Source: DATAEG01 sp963703085 (GTDB taxonomy: Bacteria > Actinomycetota > Actinomycetes > Mycobacteriales > Jatrophihabitantaceae). Taken from it: a stretch of DNA of 64,000 nt. Each line of letters begins with the position of its first letter. Positions within the stretch are counted from its first letter, which is position 1. The DNA lies in assembly GCA_963703085.1 (NCBI GenBank), contig OY969789.1:1116001-1180000 (forward strand), given 5' to 3'. The notes below the pieces were generated by a model, which did no database searches, was not told where the DNA came from, and worked only from the letters and a program-made list of their open reading frames with translations. Shown one piece after another: positions 18,238-26,608 of this stretch. The position numbers and the translations under genes were made by a program.

Positions 18238-18255
18238 CTTCAAGCAAGCTTGAAG
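18238..18255. promoter_or_regulatory. SoxR box
   Basis: The 18-bp palindrome CTTCAAGCAAGCTTGAAG has the length and core (TCAAG-4-CTTGA) of the classical SoxR site CCTCAAGNNNNCTTGAGG. An AGTATA/TATACT hexamer overlaps or abuts its right edge on both strands, so it can lie in a promoter reading either way. A second perfect palindrome, GTGGGTCA-G-TGACCCAC, follows at 18263-18279 and may bind another factor. Confidence 0.75.
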
Positions 18256-18296
18256 TATAGAAGTGGGTCAGTGACCCACCTATTCCCAGCAACACC

Positions 18297-18635
18297 GCGA
18301 TAAGCGCTCGCGCGAACAAGTCCCGCGGTGACGCAACTGAACCGAGAACGCGATGAGCGCTCGCGCGAAGAGCAGATCGCCGGCGCGCGACGAAGGAGCG
18401 CTTGCCCGAGCGAAGCGAGGTATCGGTTGCGAGTGGGCCCCGACGCGAAGCGAGGGGTCCGCGAGCCAACCGATCAGGCGATCATGAACACAGCGATGAG
18501 CGCTCGCGCGAAGAGCTGATCGCCCGCGCGAGCGCAGCGAGCTTGCGGCCGAGCGAAGCGAGGTATCGGTTGCGAGTGGGCCCCGACGCGAAGCGAGGGG
18601 CCCGCGAGCCAACCGATCAGGCGATCATGAAGACA
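18297..18635. repeat. 143-bp tandem repeat with embedded hairpins
   Basis: Two direct copies, 18350-18492 and 18493-18635, differ at few positions and are preceded by a short partial copy at 18297-18320. Each holds a strong stem-loop (18422-18474 and 18565-18617) with arms ATCGGTT...GTGGGCCCC and GGGGCCC...AACCGAT, and repeats of the phrase GAGCGAAGCGAG. It fills most of the 470-bp gap between soxR and the CGNR gene; there is no plausible coding frame. Confidence 0.9.
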
Positions 18636-18695
18636 GTCAGGAGTAACTTAAGGTGTTGGTCGTGACACGGTGCGGCGCGGAGGTCGGGAGTTCAG

Positions 18696-19244
18696 GTGCT
18701 TTTTGCCCATGACACGCAGGCCGCGCTGGCGATCACGGCCGCGCTGGTGAACACCGACGATCCCGACGCTGACGGACTGCCCGACGTCGCCGCGCTGAAT
18801 GCCTTCCTGGACGCGCAGCTGTTCTCCGGCACGCGCGCCAGAACTCGGGCCGAACTCGTTGCGGTGCACGAACTCCGGTCTCGGTTGCGGGCGGTGTGGG
18901 GCGCCGCCGACGATCCGGCCGCGGCAGTGACGCTCGTCAACGAGCTACTCGCCGACACCGACGCCGCGCCTTGGCTCACCGATCACGACGACTGGGGGTG
19001 GCACCTTCACCTGAGCCGGCCGGATGCTCCAGTGGTGCACCGGCTCGGCGCCGAGGCGGCGATGGGGTTCATAGACCTGGTCCGCACCGATGAACTGAGC
19101 CGGCTGCGTACCTGTGCGGCCGACACCTGCGCCAGCGTGCTCGTCGACCTGTCTCGCAACCGATCGCGGCTCTATTGCGACACCGGCAACTGCGGCAACC
19201 GCCAGCACGTCGCCGCCTACCGGGCCCGGAAGCGTGCGCGCTGA
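18696..19244 (+). CDS. CGNR zinc-finger protein (ABATE domain)
   Basis: A 182-residue putative transcription regulator. Its helical N-terminal ABATE-type stress-response domain (1-130) is followed by the C-terminal CGNR zinc finger. Zinc ligands are Cys140, Cys145, Cys161 and Cys166, the last in the CGNR signature, followed by a basic AAYRARKRAR tail for DNA contact. GTG 18696 lies after GGAGGTCGGGAG. A second, distant CGNR gene lies 1.4 kb away on the other strand. Confidence 0.85.
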   Translation: MLFAHDTQAALAITAALVNTDDPDADGLPDVAALNAFLDAQLFSGTRARTRAELVAVHELRSRLRAVWGAADDPAAAVTLVNELLADTDAAPWLTDHDDWGWHLHLSRPDAPVVHRLGAEAAMGFIDLVRTDELSRLRTCAADTCASVLVDLSRNRSRLYCDTGNCGNRQHVAAYRARKRAR

Positions 19245-19279
19245 TTGCGTCACCGGGGCACAGACGGCACGGTGAACAG

Positions 19280-19999
19280 ATGCCGACGCCGCCCGATCTG
19301 TCCGACACGCTGGGCTGGATGAGCGAAGGAGAGCAGGCGGTGGCCGACGCCATCGCCGAGCTGGACGATGCCGCCATTGCCGGACCGTCCCGGCTGCCCA
19401 CCTGGAGCCGAGGGCATGTGCTGTCCCATCTGGCTCGTAACGCCGACGCCCTCGGCAACCTCCTCGACTGGGGGCGCACCGGCGTGGAGCACCCGATGTA
19501 CCCGGACCGGGCCAGCCGCACCGCTGACATCGACGCAGGCGCGGCGCGCAGCGCGGACACGCAGCGCGCAGACCTCGCCGCCAGCCGGGAGCGTCTGGCC
19601 GCGGCGATTGCCGACTACCCGGCGCAGCGCTGGGCGTATCGGGTTCGCGGTGCGACCGGCCGGGAACTGCCGGTCGCCGACGTGCCCTGGCTACGCACGC
19701 GGGAGGTCTGGCTGCACCTGGTTGATCTCGACATCGGCGTCGAGCTGTCCGTCTTGCCGGGCGGCGTCGCCGAGCGCCTGTGCACCGAGAATCTGCGTGG
19801 CTTCGCCGGCCGTGACGATGCCCCATCGGTTCGGGTCGTACTGCTGCCTGACGGGGCGCAGACGCAACTCGGTTCGGGAGCCGGGCCAACAGTGCGTGGT
19901 GCCGCCGGAGCCCTGGTCGGCTGGCTCACCGGCCGGGATGCGGGCCCATTGCGCACCACCGATGGTGCGCCGCCGCCGGCGCTGCCGCCCTGGCTATGA
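19280..19999 (+). CDS. maleylpyruvate isomerase family, mycothiol-dependent (MDMPI-like)
   Basis: A 239-residue protein of the DinB/MDMPI four-helix-bundle superfamily. It has the metal-binding pattern of mycothiol-dependent isomerases: a histidine in RGHVLSHLARNADAL and Glu/His in REVWLHLVDLD. A C-terminal MDMPI_C-like domain carries the GAAGALVGWLTGR signature. The family uses mycothiol, the low-molecular-weight thiol of actinobacteria, in ring-cleavage or detoxification chemistry. The actual substrate is unknown. The ATG lies 35 bp after the CGNR gene. Confidence 0.85.
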   Translation: MPTPPDLSDTLGWMSEGEQAVADAIAELDDAAIAGPSRLPTWSRGHVLSHLARNADALGNLLDWGRTGVEHPMYPDRASRTADIDAGAARSADTQRADLAASRERLAAAIADYPAQRWAYRVRGATGRELPVADVPWLRTREVWLHLVDLDIGVELSVLPGGVAERLCTENLRGFAGRDDAPSVRVVLLPDGAQTQLGSGAGPTVRGAAGALVGWLTGRDAGPLRTTDGAPPPALPPWL

Positions 20000-20024
20000 C
20001 CGCCGGCAGTGTTAGCTTCTGGCG

Positions 20025-20540
20025 ATGCCGATCGACGAAGAACCGCCGGACACCCTGACCGATCCGCAGGACCTGTTACTGGCCTATCTCGACTGGTACC
20101 GCGACGTCCTGCTGCGCAAGATCGACGGCCTCCCCGAGGCAGCGCTGCGCGGCAGCGAACTGCCCTCCGGCTGGACGCCCCTCGAGCTGGTCAAACACCT
20201 GGCCTACGTCGAACTGCGCTGGCTGCAATGGGGATTCGCTGCCCGACAGTTCGTCGATCCGTGGGGTGACCATGACCCGGATACCGAGCGCTGGCGCGTC
20301 GGCGACGAGGAGAGCACCGAGCAGGTGATCGCCTTCTTCCGGGAGTGCTGCGATGCCTCTCGGGAGATCGCGGGGGCAGCGCAATTGTCGGACGTCGCGG
20401 CCGTCGGTGGCAGGTTCGGCGCTGATCGAACGCCGCCGACCTTGAGCTGGATCCTGTTCCACGTGTGGCAGGAATACGCCCGGCACATCGGACACTTGGA
20501 CGTGGTGCGCGAACTGCTCGACGGCACCGTCGGGGAGTGA
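20025..20540 (+). CDS. DinB-like DUF664 family protein
   Basis: A 171-residue four-helix-bundle protein of the DUF664/DinB superfamily, with presumed metal-binding histidines in LVKHLAYVELRW and HVWQEYARHIGHLD. Such proteins are thiol-dependent metalloenzymes in related cases, so it probably shares a mycothiol-linked detoxification role with the MDMPI protein 25 bp upstream. It is followed by a convergent CGNR gene. Confidence 0.85.
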   Translation: MPIDEEPPDTLTDPQDLLLAYLDWYRDVLLRKIDGLPEAALRGSELPSGWTPLELVKHLAYVELRWLQWGFAARQFVDPWGDHDPDTERWRVGDEESTEQVIAFFRECCDASREIAGAAQLSDVAAVGGRFGADRTPPTLSWILFHVWQEYARHIGHLDVVRELLDGTVGE

Positions 20541-20602
20541 TCCCTCCGTCTCCAGGGCGTAGGTAACCCGACGGCACTGCTGGGCCGGCCGACGGCGCCC
20601 CG

Positions 20603-21172
20603 TTACCGGCGTGCGACCGACGCCGCGGGCCTGTCCTGGCGCTGACGCGCCCGGTAGGCAGCGGCCTTGGCGCGATCGCCGCACGCTCCCATGTCACACC
20701 AGCGCCTGCGGTGGCCGCGGGAGCGATCCAGAAACGGGTGCGTACAGGCTTCGTCCGCGCACCACTTCAGCGCGGCATCGTCCTGACGATCGAAGAGGTC
20801 CAGCCCGTCGCGGGCGATCGCGGCGAGCCCAGCGGCCACGTCGCCGGCCCGCTGCTTGCGCCCTGACCGAGTCACTCGCACGCTCGGCGGAGCAACCGCT
20901 GCGAAGCGGTTCACCGTGGTGAGGGCACTCTGCGGAATGGCTTCGCCGTCGATCAGTGCTGCGACCACCCGGAAGAGGGCCTCGCGCAACCGCAGGGCCG
21001 ACGAGAGATCGGCTTGGTCAGCAGCGGGCGGGGCGTCCACGATCCCGGCCTCGACCAACCACGTGGTCAGCTCCGCGGGCGTCACCAGGTTCTCGACCCT
21101 GCTGCCGCCGCGTTCGTTGAGCGTGCCGACGAAGTCGAGCGCGAGATTACCGCCGACGAATACAACACCCAT
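20603..21172 (-). CDS. CGNR zinc-finger putative regulator
   Basis: A 189-residue ABATE/CGNR-family protein. It has an N-terminal FVGGNLALDFVGTL strand-helix, and zinc ligands Cys138, Cys143, Cys159 and Cys164. The signature reads CGDR instead of CGNR, and a basic tail follows. The ATG at 21172 is preceded by AAGGTGG. It is divergent from an MFS exporter with 82 bp between them, which suggests it controls that transporter. Confidence 0.87.
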   Translation of the reverse strand: MGVVFVGGNLALDFVGTLNERGGSRVENLVTPAELTTWLVEAGIVDAPPAADQADLSSALRLREALFRVVAALIDGEAIPQSALTTVNRFAAVAPPSVRVTRSGRKQRAGDVAAGLAAIARDGLDLFDRQDDAALKWCADEACTHPFLDRSRGHRRRWCDMGACGDRAKAAAYRARQRQDRPAASVARR

Positions 21173-21184
21173 GTAACCACCTTG

Positions 21185-21242
21185 ACCGGTGATCGCAATT
21201 CCGGCAACCTCAACGTATGCGTAACCGGTCAGACCGGTGACG
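21185..21242. promoter_or_regulatory. repeated GACCGGTGA motifs between CGNR regulator and MFS gene
   Basis: The divergent promoter region holds GACCGGTGATCGC near 21185, GTAACCGGTC near 21222 and GACCGGTGACGC near 21232, each centred on the palindrome ACCGGT. They are candidate operators for the divergently encoded CGNR protein; the assignment is an inference from position. Confidence 0.4.
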
Positions 21243-21254
21243 CAAGGAGGCGAG

Positions 21255-22502
21255 ATGCGATCGCTCGAAGTGGACGCCGACTCCGCGAGCCCCCGCGGAT
21301 CGCGGGCTGCGCTGCGCCGGTACCTGGCGTCGGCAACGCTGGCCCGAAGCGCGGACGGCGGTGCCGGCCTCGGTCTGGTGCTGCTCGCACTCCAGCCCCA
21401 AGCACACCTGCATCGACCTGCGGCAGTGGCCGGGCTGCTCGTGGCAGCACTGTCCGCGCCGCACCTCGCCGGTCCGCTGGTGGCCCGGCGACTGGACGCG
21501 GCTGCGGATGGACGACGCATCCTGGCCATCGCATTCACCGCGTACGCGGCCTTCCTAGCCGCGACCGCGCTGCTGTTCGGGCACGTCCCGATCGCCGTCA
21601 TCGGCGCGACAGTGGTCGCTGCCGGACTCTGCGGTCCGCTGCTGACCGGCGGGCTCAGCAGCCGCCTGCAACCGATCGCCGGGACGGACCCGACTGCGCA
21701 ACGCCGGGCCGAAGGTTGGGACGCGGTCAGTTACGGCCTTGCCGGGACCGCCGGACCGGCGCTGGTCGCTGCGCTGGCCGCTGTCTCGTCGCCGACGATG
21801 GCGCTGCTCGGACTCTGCATCGCGGCGACTGCCGCGGCCGGACTGGTCCGGACCCTCCCCAGCGACGCAGCAGACGGCGGCAGCAGTCGCGCGGCGCTCA
21901 CGGTACGGGCGGCGCTTCGCGTCGTGGCCGGCACCGGGCCACTGCGTCGAGTCAGTTACGCGACCATGGTGACTGCACTGACCGGCGGCGGTCTCTCCCT
22001 CATCGCGGTTGCACTCGGCGGCTCGCTCAGTAGCTGGCACAGCGCCGGTGCGGTCCTCGCGGCCAGCTTCGGAGCCGGCAATCTGATCGGGTCGGTGCTG
22101 GTCACCATCTGGCCCCTGCGCGGCGAGCCGGAAAAGCTCACCAGCCGATTCGTCGCCGTGATGGGTATGGCCTACCTGCTGTGCGCGGCGGCGCCCACAT
22201 ACTCATTGGCCCTGGTCGCGTTCACCCTGGCCGGAGCGACCAACGCACCGTTCTTCACCGCCACGCTGGCGGCCCGGTCGAGCTATGCACCGGCCAATGC
22301 CCGTGCCCAGATCTTTGTCTCGATCGCGGGCCTGAAGATAGCCGCTGCAGCCGCGGGAACGGCGTTGACCGGCAGCCTGCTCGGGCACGGGCCCAGAATG
22401 CTGCTGGTGCTCGGGGCGGTACTCGTCGGCGCCGCTGTGCTGGCGACGACCGTGGATCGACGCCGGTGGCCGGCGCGGCAACCGTCCACGGCCCGGCCGT
22501 GA
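21255..22502 (+). CDS. MFS transporter
   Basis: A 415-residue protein with about 12 hydrophobic helices and the major facilitator layout. It lacks long loops and resembles the small actinobacterial MFS exporters (helices such as LGLVLLALQPQ, AFTAYAAFLAATALLFG, and a GSLLGHGPRMLLVLGAVLVG end). ATG 21255 follows a strong AAGGAGG at 21244-21250. Divergent from the CGNR regulator; it converges with the DHA2 exporter at 1 bp. The substrate is unknown. Confidence 0.85.
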   Translation: MRSLEVDADSASPRGSRAALRRYLASATLARSADGGAGLGLVLLALQPQAHLHRPAAVAGLLVAALSAPHLAGPLVARRLDAAADGRRILAIAFTAYAAFLAATALLFGHVPIAVIGATVVAAGLCGPLLTGGLSSRLQPIAGTDPTAQRRAEGWDAVSYGLAGTAGPALVAALAAVSSPTMALLGLCIAATAAAGLVRTLPSDAADGGSSRAALTVRAALRVVAGTGPLRRVSYATMVTALTGGGLSLIAVALGGSLSSWHSAGAVLAASFGAGNLIGSVLVTIWPLRGEPEKLTSRFVAVMGMAYLLCAAAPTYSLALVAFTLAGATNAPFFTATLAARSSYAPANARAQIFVSIAGLKIAAAAAGTALTGSLLGHGPRMLLVLGAVLVGAAVLATTVDRRRWPARQPSTARP

Positions 22503-22503
22503 C

Positions 22504-23868
22504 TCAGCCACCAGTCGGAATCAGCACCAGGGTGACCAGGAGGGCGAGCCCGAAGAGCCCGGCGCTCACCAGACCGGCCACATGCAGGCCGCTGACGAAT
22601 GCGCTGTGCTTCGCTGCCGGCCCAGCGATGGCCCCGACGGCCGCGATGCCGATGGCACCGCCCGCTTGGCGCGCCGTGTTGTTCACCCCGGAGGCCAGGC
22701 CGGCCCGATCCGGATCCACCGCGGCCACCGCCGCAGCGACGACGGCCGGCGTCAGCATCCCCAGCCCGATGCCCCACAGCAGCATGGGCGGCAGCACGGT
22801 GAGGTAGCCCGACGCCGGCCGGAGCGTGCTGAGCAATGCGACGCCGACCGCCATGAGCGCCAGGCCGGCACCCATCGGGAGCCGCGGCCCGATCCGTGCC
22901 GTCACCCGGCCGGTGATGGGTGCCAGCACTGCCAGCGGCAGGAACAACGGAAGCATGGCAACTCCCGCGGCCAGCGCGGAGCGGTGCTGCACGGTCTGCA
23001 GGTACTGGGTGAGCACGAACAGCAGGCCGAGCGTGCCCAGGTTCATCACGGCGGCCACCGCGTTTGCCGTGCAGAATTCGGCCCGGCGGAACAGTCCGAG
23101 TGGCAGCATCGGTGCCGGCGCGGTGCGCTCGGCAGCCACAAACCCGACCAGCAGCACGACCGCCAGAACGAACGCGACGAGCACCGAGGCGCTCAGGCCG
23201 TCCCGGCCGGCCTCGATCACCGCGAAGGTCAGCGTGGCCAGGAAGAGCCCGGCAAGCAGCACGCCGGCTCGGTCCAGGCGCGCGGCGGAGGACCGGCCGC
23301 GTTCCCGAACCACCCGTGCGGTGACGGCGAATGCGATCGCGACGATCGGGACGTTGACCAGGAACACCCAACGCCAGCCGATGGATTGCACCAGCGCGCC
23401 GCCGAGCAACGGACCAGCAGGCAACGCCACGCTGCCGACGCCTGCCCAGATACCGATCGCCCGCGCCTGCGCGCCCTTGCCCGGAAAGGACTCGCTGATG
23501 ATGGCCAGCGTGCCGGGCAGCAACAGCGCCGCGCCGACACCCTGGACGACGCGGGCACCGACGAGCACGCCGGTGCCCGGAGCCATCCCGCAGCCCAGCG
23601 AGGCGACTCCGAAGACGGCCAGCCCGGTGAGCACAACGCGCTTGTGCCCGTAGAGGTCGCCCACCGTGCCACCGGCCAGCAACAGGCTCGCCAACGCGAC
23701 CGCGTATCCGTCCACCACCCACTGCAACCCGCTCACCCCGGCGCCGAGCTCGGTGCCGAGCCGCGGCAGCGCAACGTTGACGATGGTCACGTCCAGCAGC
23801 ACCAAGAAGTAGCCGACACACATCGCGACCAGCAGCAGCGGTCGGCTGATCGGTTCGGTTGCACTCAT
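22504..23868 (-). CDS. DHA2-type MFS drug exporter
   Basis: A 454-residue proton-driven multidrug exporter with 14 predicted helices. It shows the DHA2 signature LDVTIVNVALP in helix 1, the motif GDLYGHKRVV in the first cytoplasmic loop and VQGVGAALLLPGTLA. The family pumps out antibiotics, dyes and quaternary amines. No regulator is directly adjacent, though the SoxR and CGNR genes are nearby. Confidence 0.9.
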   Translation of the reverse strand: MSATEPISRPLLLVAMCVGYFLVLLDVTIVNVALPRLGTELGAGVSGLQWVVDGYAVALASLLLAGGTVGDLYGHKRVVLTGLAVFGVASLGCGMAPGTGVLVGARVVQGVGAALLLPGTLAIISESFPGKGAQARAIGIWAGVGSVALPAGPLLGGALVQSIGWRWVFLVNVPIVAIAFAVTARVVRERGRSSAARLDRAGVLLAGLFLATLTFAVIEAGRDGLSASVLVAFVLAVVLLVGFVAAERTAPAPMLPLGLFRRAEFCTANAVAAVMNLGTLGLLFVLTQYLQTVQHRSALAAGVAMLPLFLPLAVLAPITGRVTARIGPRLPMGAGLALMAVGVALLSTLRPASGYLTVLPPMLLWGIGLGMLTPAVVAAAVAAVDPDRAGLASGVNNTARQAGGAIGIAAVGAIAGPAAKHSAFVSGLHVAGLVSAGLFGLALLVTLVLIPTGG

Positions 23869-23909
23869 CCCGACCAGTCTCTCCTGCGGTACCGACGAGG
23901 GGCGCGCCG

Positions 23910-25093
23910 CTAACCCGGCTCGGCCTCGGCGGAGCCTGCGTCGTCGGGCTCAGTAACCCAGGCCGCGAACACCGGCAGGCCGTTCCACGGCGACGTGTGC
24001 TCGGCGCGAGTCACCGCGACCACCGCGTACGGATGCCCGAAGCGCAGCGTCGCGGTGCGGAACGGCCCAGGCTGCCCGACCCGCCGGCTCGTCGGAACTG
24101 CCAGCATCGTGACGGCGGCCGCCTCGAAGCCGCGCCGGTCGTATCTGGCCGTGGCAGCCTGCGCTGCCGCCAGCGGGACACCGTCCAGTCCGGCCCGGCG
24201 CTGCAGTGCCCGGCCGGCGACGTCCAGGGCCAGTTGGGGCACCTCGAGGAGGGCGTGCACGCTGTCCGCGTGCCAGGCCGGCACGATTGCCTGGACGCGT
24301 TCGCCGCGGTCATCCTGGTGGCTCTCGGTGATCGTCCACAGCGGCCCGTCGCCGAGCGGCAGGTCGAACAGCGAGCGGGTCGCTGCCGACCTGGACCGAT
24401 CGCCGGCGATGCTGTGGGCGACAGCAAGGACGTCCGCCGGCGGGACGTGGCGTTCGGCGATCACTGACACGACATCCAGGTCGTCATCGGACCTCCCGAC
24501 GTGCACGGCGACGTCGCCGGCGCGCGCCGTCGAAGCGATGAACGCATGATGTCCGGCCAGCCGCCCGCTGTGCAGCACCCGGGAGACGCTGCTGACTCCA
24601 GCGGGCCACCCAGCTGCTCGCCGGGCACGACATCGAACGGGCGCAGCCAGGTGACCTTGGTGGCCAGGGCGGACGCCAACAGGATCGACATCTTCTCCGG
24701 CTGCTGCAACGGGAACTGCTCGATCATCCCCATCGTGTGCTCGCGCGCCCAGGTGTCGGCCGCGTTCTGGTCCGGGATGGGCCCGGTCTGCACGCCGGTC
24801 GGCAGGCCGTCACGCCAGCCGTCGAGGCCGGTCAGTTCGGGCCGGCTCCACACCGCCAGCCCCGCGGCCACCGCGGGATGTGGATGGGCCAGCAGCTCGC
24901 CGGCGAGCTGGTGTGCGGTGTCGACGTCGGTGCCCAGCGCGGCGGCGATCTCCGCGCGCGCGGCATCGTCCGCCGCCGGCGCGGCCAGCGCCAGGACCAG
25001 CCAGACGCCCAGCGGTGAGCCGACATGGTGAGCCGATCCGCCGACCGCGGCGAACCGCTCGGCATACCGGGCGATCAGCGCGAACAGCTGCAT
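23910..25093 (-). pseudogene. serpin-like protein split by a frame change
   Basis: Two frames together cover one gene. The N-terminal part (25093 to about 24590) has serpin-like elements: the early helix HVGSPLGVWLVLALAAPAA, and DTWAREHTMGMIEQF followed by ALATKVTWLRPFDV, matching the serpin NxWV...T.GKI and LVNAxYFKGxWxxPF blocks. The reading then moves by -1 at CCCGGGTGCTG, near 24578-24590, and continues (LHSGRLAGHHAFIAS) to a tail with FGHPYAVVAVTRAEHTSPW like the serpin C-terminal FxRPFLFxI. One extra G would restore a protein of about 395 residues. No signal peptide. It may be an intracellular protease inhibitor, a decayed copy, or a base error. Confidence 0.6.
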
Positions 25094-25170
25094 GCCTCAC
25101 TCTGGCACGCGGCGTCGTGCCCAGCTCCTACGATGTTCCGCATCCGACGTCGACGACGAGGGTGGACCCC

Positions 25171-25548
25171 ATGACCGCTGCACCCGAACTGACCATCAGC
25201 ACCGTCAACATCGGCTCCTCCGATGCCGGTGCGCTGGCTCGCTTCTACCAACGCCTGCTGAGCGGGAGGCTCACCGTGGACGAGCCGGGCTGGGCGATGG
25301 TCAAGCCCGCCGGGGACGGGGTGGCGCTGGCGTTCCAGTCCGAGTCGCCCTACGTTCCCCCGGTCTGGCCCACCACGCCGGACCAGCAACAGATGATGCT
25401 GCACCTGGAGATCCGGGTCACCGACCTCGAGGCTGCGACAGCCCATGCCCTCGAGTGCGGCGCGACGCTGGCCGAGTTCCAACCACAGGACGATGTGCGG
25501 GTCTGCCTCGACCCGGCCGGTCACCCGTTCTGCCTCTGGGTGCAGTGA
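25171..25548 (+). CDS. VOC/glyoxalase-fold protein
   Basis: A 125-residue vicinal-oxygen-chelate protein with the two beta-alpha-beta3 modules: a FYQRLLSG helix, LHLEIRVTDLEAA at the second module, and a DPAGHPFCLW ending typical of bleomycin-resistance-like members. Start ATG 25171. Members bind or modify small molecules; no specific substrate is readable. Confidence 0.85.
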   Translation: MTAAPELTISTVNIGSSDAGALARFYQRLLSGRLTVDEPGWAMVKPAGDGVALAFQSESPYVPPVWPTTPDQQQMMLHLEIRVTDLEAATAHALECGATLAEFQPQDDVRVCLDPAGHPFCLWVQ

Positions 25549-25602
25549 GGCGAGATCCCGGCTGAACGCGTCCCAAGTGCGAGAACGGACCAGCGCGGTT
25601 GG

Positions 25603-25890
25603 TCAGACCTCAGCGACGTCGCCGGTGTAGGTCGTGAACGTCGTGCCGCAGCCCTCCGCGTGGTTGCGGACTGCTGCCCTCTCGGGCGTCGCGGCCCAGG
25701 CCTTGAAGGCGTCCTCGCTGTGCCAGAACAGCTCGGCGACGAGGTACGGCGTGCCGCCCTGCGGGTGACTGAGCTGGAAGCTGGCCAGCCCGGGCGAAGC
25801 CTTGACGAGGGGGACGTGCTCGTCGGTGTAGCGGCGGTCAAAGGCCGCTTTGTCGGCAGGCTCGTCATAGACCACGGTCAGTCGGTACAT
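25603..25890 (-). CDS. EthD family protein
   Basis: A 95-residue dimeric alpha-beta barrel (ferredoxin-like) protein with the EthD pattern FDRRYTDEHVPLV and a conserved AELFWHSEDAF strand-helix. EthD proteins act with cytochrome P450 ether degradation or as small cyclases. The chosen ATG at 25890 follows AGGGAGG; a longer upstream reading lacks a ribosome site. Divergent from the HxlR regulator, which probably controls it. Confidence 0.85.
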   Translation of the reverse strand: MYRLTVVYDEPADKAAFDRRYTDEHVPLVKASPGLASFQLSHPQGGTPYLVAELFWHSEDAFKAWAATPERAAVRNHAEGCGTTFTTYTGDVAEV

Positions 25891-25997
25891 CGGCAGTTGC
25901 CTCCCTAGCGGTTGTCGAATCTCTCTGGTCGTTCGTTGCCGTCGGAGCAATGCTCGGGTGCTTCGGAATCAGAGGCACGGTTCAAGGGTGGCATGCT

Positions 25998-26013
25998 TTG
26001 CTTTTAGAAGCAA
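25998..26013. promoter_or_regulatory. palindrome in HxlR/EthD divergent promoter
   Basis: TTGCTT-TTAG-AAGCAA, a perfect 6-bp inverted repeat 10 bp before the HxlR start codon, in the 133-bp divergent region. It is a candidate autoregulatory operator for the HxlR protein. Confidence 0.5.
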
Positions 26014-26023
26014 TACTTCTCGC

Positions 26024-26356
26024 ATGGCCAGCCCTCCGATCCCCGGTCGCCCGGTACGCGGCTCGACCACGGGACGCCCGATCATGGCGCTGTTCGACCT
26101 CGTCGGACGCCGGTGGGCGCTGCGCATCGTCTGGGAACTGCGCGAGGACGACGCCACGTTCCGCGACCTTGCACACCGCTGCGACGACGTGTCGTCGAGC
26201 GTGTTGCGCGACCGGCTGCGCGACCTCACGGTGGCCGGGATCGTCGAGCGGGGGGACGGGGGCTATCGCCTCACCGCCGACGGTCGCGAGCTCATGGAGT
26301 TGCTTCGTCCACTCGGGCAGTGGTCACAACGGTGGGCCGCGCGTATCCGCACCTGA
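26024..26356 (+). CDS. HxlR-family transcription regulator
   Basis: A 110-residue single-domain winged HTH of the HxlR (MarR-related) group, with the signature LVGRRWALRIVWELRE, TFRDLAHRCDDVSSSVLRDRLRDL as recognition region and the wing YRLTADGREL. Unlike many members it lacks the early conserved cysteine, so redox or aldehyde sensing through that residue is unlikely. ATG 26024 was preferred over upstream in-frame starts because it gives the usual family length and lies after the palindrome. Confidence 0.9.
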   Translation: MASPPIPGRPVRGSTTGRPIMALFDLVGRRWALRIVWELREDDATFRDLAHRCDDVSSSVLRDRLRDLTVAGIVERGDGGYRLTADGRELMELLRPLGQWSQRWAARIRT

Positions 26357-26448
26357 CAGCGGGCCTGCCCGCAGCTCAACCGAGAAGGCCCGATGAGCCC
26401 GTCGATACGCCATGCCGACGCAGGTTGGTTGTCGGCGTTGCAGCTAGC

Positions 26449-26608
26449 GGTCACACGCCGCAGTCCGAGGCCGTGAAGGCTGCAGTGAGCAAGCCGCGCA
26501 CCGGGCGTTGCAGCGGGAGTTGATCGAGGCTGAGCTCTCGGCGCTGCGGCGATTGCGAGTCCGGGTAGAACTTGCCCCTGACCCGTGCCGCCTTGCATCG
26601 TGGTGACC
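26449..26608 (+). pseudogene. possible remnant of a Na+/H+ antiporter C-terminus
   Basis: In the 252-bp gap before the next VOC gene, one frame reads ALQRELIEAELSALRRLR followed by a short end. It resembles the cytosolic tail (RELLDAERAALLRLRD) of CPA1 sodium/proton antiporters. There is no start codon, and the rest of such a gene is absent. The rest of the gap shows nothing recognisable. Confidence 0.25.
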
